Assembly: GCF_964656455.1 (NCBI RefSeq)
Contig: NC_135715.1
Coordinates: 148,483,935-148,547,934, forward strand
DNA: 64,000 bases
Reading direction: 5' to 3'
Origin: Halichoerus grypus
Lineage: Eukaryota > Chordata > Mammalia > Carnivora > Phocidae
Part shown: piece by piece, positions 59,760 through 64,000 of the stretch
Numbering within the stretch: position 1 is the stretch's first letter
Layout: each line of letters starts with the position of its first letter
The notes under the pieces: model-generated
The model's input: only the letters and a program-made list of their open reading frames with translations
Databases searched by the model: none
Told to the model about the DNA's origin: nothing
Made by a program: the position numbers and the translations under genes

Positions 59760-60014
59760 TCCTGGGCAGGTGTTTTCTGGAATTATAAAGTTAAATTGAT
59801 GAACATAGTGGAATGCCAAAGTCATGTTCATGTAGAGTAAGCTGTGTAGTTGTTTTGATTCTCAGATCACTGCTAAATGAAAGGTGACACTCCTTCCCAG
59901 CAGAATATTGTCTCTGATCTGGCACTTCAGCTCTACCTTCTGTGAGTCTGTCTGCCTCTGGTACAGAATACGATATTAATAGTGGATCCTATGGTCATGG
60001 GCCCATTCCTACAA

Positions 60015-60070
<56 letters not shown>

Positions 60071-61450
60071 TAGGTCTTTTGGTCAAATGATATTTTGTGT
60101 GCAATTCCAAGTTTGTGGATCAGGGATTTTGTAATCGACAGATAATAGTGCTAGGTGACATTCTGTGGACAGGAGGGGAAAATCCATATTGGGAAGATTA
60201 ACTATTCCTGTTAGGACAAACCACTGACCCTTCCAAGATGGAAGGAGACAAATATAGTTGCTTTACACTCAAGTGACCAAGCTGTAGTCTACTTGCACCC
60301 AAGTGACCTCCTCAAGGAATGGTGCCAGATCTGGGGCTTAATGTTGCTGAAAGATTAGACATTCAGATATCATCTTTTGTAAGTAGGATACCATGCTGTT
60401 CGGCCCATGTGTAGCATCAGTCTCTGTCAATGTGATCAGTCTGTTCATGTGCCCATTGTCGCAGTCCCATGGTGACCCATGGATGAGGCTGGCTGACAGC
60501 AACTGGCCAACCATTTAGTTTATTTGGTTGTTCAGTGCCTCTGTCATAGTGAATATATTCTGGTAAATGTTAATGTATGATGCAGGTATCTTCACATTCT
60601 CTGTGCACAGCCAGATATCTATTCACACGCCTCTATCCCAGAATTCCTTATGCCCAATTTTCCATATCTTTCCTTCTAGACCACTCACAAAATAGCCAGG
60701 CCATTGGTGACTGCCCAGAAATCTATATATATATTCTCATCTCAGGTCACTTCTCATTGTATAGTAAATGGTGACCAGATACACTATAACTCTTTGTGAC
60801 TTCATCGAAGTCACTCATGTGACTTTAGTGCATCTGCCATCCATTTGGGTTGCATCCATATATCCAGCTAACATATATGTTAAACCAAATTTGGACCTTT
60901 TCTCCTCCTTTAGCTGGTTGTACAGAACCCTCTTTTGACTACATGTAGTAGCAAAGGGAAGGACTCTGTGCAACTATGGTGGGTGATATGGGAATTCTGA
61001 CACCTACCCATGCAGTTTATTTGTGCCTTCTGGTCCTAATGAGATTAGATCTTGGATGTACCATTTCCATCTCACAATACACTGCTGTTGGGCCTGTCCA
61101 GTTTTTTGACTTGGAGGATAAAACAAAACACAGGCCTAGTAACAGGCCAGGAACTATTTCTCAGGTAGCATATAATTCCCCACTATGGATGGTATAATCT
61201 TGCTCTAAATCTCCAGGGCACTGCATTGTAATTTTTCCAGTGATGCTTTCCATCAAAAACACACAGCATCTTTTCCCACCACTGACATACCTAATACCTC
61301 AGTTCTGGTATCATATGGCCCTAGCAACAGCACTGCTTTCATGGAAGCTTTCACCTTTTCTACTCCAGGTTTAACTCAAAGCTGGCAGCTTTATATTTCA
61401 TCCAATATTTTTAGGTGTGGAATATGATGCCTTCACAACAAAAAGAGATC
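59760..61450 (-). pseudogene. ERV-L pol fossil (RNase H to integrase)
   Basis: Minus-strand translation shows scattered ERV-L-like polymerase blocks. RNase H-like sequence lies around 60690-60730, a linker with conserved His/Cys spacing around 60400-60560, and an integrase core motif with an Asp-Gln pair near 60072-60091. Stops and frameshifts are dense and a (GT)n has grown at 60019. No flanking LTR was identified. It is a very old endogenous-retrovirus remnant with no coding capacity. Confidence 0.7.
60019..60067 (+). repeat. (GT)n microsatellite inside ERV-L remnant
   Basis: About 24 GT units between the integrase-like block and downstream pol sequence. Confidence 0.97.
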
Positions 61451-61470
61451 TACCAGGTACTATGGGTTTT

Positions 61471-61501
<31 letters not shown>

Positions 61502-63363
61502 AGTGGTAGATGATACAACACAATTCTCAAATTTTGGACATTGCAGATGGCTAAAGAACACCATCCATGGCATTGGGAATTGTGAGTTTTTCAACTTCTG
61601 TGAGCAGCGATCTGCAAGAAATGAAGGGAGGCCATCCTATACATGAGTTCAGGACCAACAGTTCCAGAATTTCTGAAATGTTTTGTTTGTGGGCACATTT
61701 GGTGCCACTTATCATGCCCAGTGTGTTAGGGGTGGGGTTTGGTATTGTGTGAGAGATAGAGAGAGACATACCCAGAGACAGAGACAGAGAGACTTTTAGA
61801 GGAAAATAGTGTATATTTTATAAAGAAGATGATGGTTCTTTGGGCGTTAGAGAGCAAGTACAAAATCCCAGTCAGAAAAAAGACATAGTTTAGTCTTGTT
61901 TTTTATTGCTCATGATTTTCTTCTTTAATCCCCTGCCTCTCCCTAGCCACATTTTCCCCTAACACCTGGCCACTAAAATTCTTAAATGTAGACAAAGTAT
62001 ATAAAAGCATCTAAAAGAATATAAAGCATCTAAATTAGTAGCTAAAGATAAAATTATCAATATTCTCTTTCTATTCTTAGTAATCAATTTCCTGACTGTA
62101 ATTATAATTTTATTTATCCTTCATAATGTTCTCTAATAGCATGTGAAAGTGTTGTATATTGTGCTAAGTACAGAAAGACTCTATTAGTATAAAATACAGA
62201 TAAGACTGACAATCTAAGAAGATAACATTAGCATACTAAATTCTTTCAGGATTTGAAACAGCATTAAATTTATATTCATAATATTACTGAAGTGATCTTT
62301 AATGAGAAAATACCTTTAAAAAGTTCCTGTAAATTATATACCAATGAACATATGTTCATAAAGAGTTTCCAACTAAAGGCCATTATACATAACATTATAC
62401 ATAACTTGTGGGTATTGGCAGTAATAACTCTCCATGTATTCGAAAGATACAACCGAAATGAGTGAGAAAGCAAACACACAGAATAAAAAAACATGTTTTC
62501 TTGCATGAAGAAATTTATTTTGTATTTTAAGCCTGCAGAACTATAATATTTTTTCATATAAACCTTTAGTGATTTTAAGATTGCTAAGACATGGTCTATT
62601 ATTAGAAACAAAGTGGTAAAAAAAACCCATAAAAAGACAAAATATGAAAACTAGTTATTATGGTATACTGAATGAGTAAATGAGTGAATGGGTAGCAGTG
62701 CGAAAGAGTTTATTTTCTACTTTCATGTGAACAAAAGGAAAGGTAATCTTTATTTACTTATTTATTTTCTTATCTAGAATTGTAGCTCACATAATTAAGA
62801 AGCATTGCTTCACAATACTGGCAAACATTAATATTTTAAACTTCACAGAATGCATCATTTGATTTCATAGTGACCTAGTATTATTCTGTAATATACCATG
62901 GGAGAGATTGCTAGCTGGTTACCAGATCCATTTCCTTTTTAATTTATGAACAAAGTTGAGCTATTTTTCCTAACTTTTCTTTTTGTTAGATGTAGTCATA
63001 CGACTCCATTCTATCCAATGGAATATGAGCAGAGGTATACCACTTCCAAGACTTCTACATGGGATTCTTTTTTCACTTTCCTTTTTAGTTGGCTTAATGT
63101 AGGTGGGCAAAATGATTTGGAAGCCATATGTTGGATGATGGTAGGGCAGCAAAACGGGAGGTATATGAGTCCTGTCTTAGAAAAGAGGACTTCAGGAGAG
63201 TAGAAAATAAGCTACTCTCGTTTACTAAGCCATCATACACTTATTGTCATTGCAGCGAGTATTACACTAAAGAGAATAATTTGCGATTGTTTGCTTGAAA
63301 AAAAATATTACACAAATAAGCATGTTTTCTATCTAAAAGAAATTAGGCTGTATCAGTGGGTTA
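61451..63363. other. Unassigned DNA, no gene seen
   Basis: It includes a GTTTT repeat at 61470-61501 and a GAGA-rich stretch at 61752-61790. The part to about 61800 may belong to the ERV-L interior. The rest is AT-rich with no recognised repeat. Frames at 62276-62611 and 62946-63203 are unsupported. Confidence 0.45.
61470..61501 (+). repeat. (GTTTT)n simple repeat
   Basis: A T-run followed by about five GTTTT units. Confidence 0.93.
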
Positions 63364-64000
63364 TGTGGCAGGGTTGCAGGGTTCTTCTTGTCTCACAGAG
63401 TTGAAGAATGAAGCTCCCGGACACAAAAGGGTGAAGTGAAGTGAAAGTTTATTAAGTGGAGGTGAAAACAGAAAGGAAAGAAAAAAAAGCTCTCTAAAAT
63501 GAGAGGGGTCCTGCATGGTTGCCACTGAGGGCTTTTAGGAGGGCTTTTTTGGTCAGTCTTTTATAGAAAACTGACCAGGGACCTTGGTAACTATCTTGTC
63601 TATAACATTTGAAACAAACAATGTGAATTTGTAAATATCATGAACTATCCCAACTATATTTGGAACAAACAAGGTGGATTTGTTATGTTTCCTTCTCTCT
63701 GGTTAAGATCTCACATTTCTCCACATCTGGGATTTCTGTGAGCTTGGTCACATAGCTGCCTGCCTGAGCCTAGTCAGGGGAGTCAGGGGCCTCTTATCTC
63801 TCCCTGCCTATACTTTAACCCTTTCCTTACTCAGTTATAAATTACACATCTGTCTTGAAAGAAATATAAAAGGGTGTTTCCTTTGTTTTTATAAAATTGG
63901 TTGAGGTAACAGAAATTAATAACTTCCTGAGATCAAGAACATTTAAAGTAACTTTGGGCAAAACAAAACAGAAAAATGGAGCAGGATGAAGACAAAATGT
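63364..64000 (-). mobile_element. ERV1-like LTR, antisense, cut by the window edge
   Basis: Read on the minus strand, the segment has LTR order: a U3 region, a TATA-type box (TATAAAAG at about 63558-63566), a purine/pyrimidine-rich start of R, AATAAA at 63448-63453, a terminal region with 'gagcttcattcttcaactct', and a CA end near 63364. Length exceeds 600 bp and the 5' end is outside the window. The family is not named. Confidence 0.6.

Noticed and set aside
1..64000. CRISPR arrays, operons, bacterial promoters or ribosome binding sites
   Set aside because: The sequence is clearly mammalian; repeats are dispersed SINE/LINE copies and microsatellites, with no regularly spaced direct repeats.

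Overview
The window is mammalian nuclear DNA from a carnivore, most likely an arctoid caniform (bear, seal or mustelid group) rather than a dog or cat. It holds about twenty tRNA-Lys-derived CAN-SINE insertions. Many keep the T-rich start, the GACAGAGAGAGACACAGCGA-type body and the GAGCCACCCAGGCGCCCC end seen in arctoid genomes, and they lack the dog SINEC_Cf and felid endings. The L1 3' UTRs are also of carnivore type. The organism call is inference from repeat families remembered without a search.

I find no functional protein-coding gene, no exon series, no CpG island, no RNA gene and no CRISPR array. The reading frames are short and fall in repeats, in (CA)n tracts or in AT-rich DNA. The window is best read as intergenic or intronic DNA built from layered retrotransposon and DNA-transposon insertions.

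Layout. 1-5 kb: an old L1, an L2, a SINE and a carnivore L1 tail. 6-11.3 kb: an L1 graveyard with nested SINEs and an antisense L1 retroposed fragment. 11.3-21 kb: AT-rich DNA poor in young repeats, with MIR, microsatellites and possible conserved noncoding DNA. 21-27 kb: an L1 ORF2 fossil, SINEs, an L2 split by a young L1, and a complete MLT1-type LTR. 27-31 kb: mostly unassigned. 31-36 kb: a dense antisense L1 cluster including a copy with a 5' inversion. 36-53 kb: an LTR-like repeat, MIR, three antisense L2 copies (one split by a hAT element), SINEs and microsatellites. 53-55 kb: MER5A and a composite L1. 56.3-59.6 kb: a near-complete but dead Tigger (pogo) transposon with its terminal repeats and TA target duplication. 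59.8-61.5 kb: an antisense ERV-L pol fossil. 63.4-64 kb: part of an ERV1-like LTR running off the end.

Nothing here forms a working pathway. The informative content is insertion history: target-site duplications, nesting order, twin-priming inversion, and microsatellites that grew at one recurring L1 site. I found no convincing undescribed system; the most useful leads are the unassigned blocks and the reading-frame candidates listed as findings.
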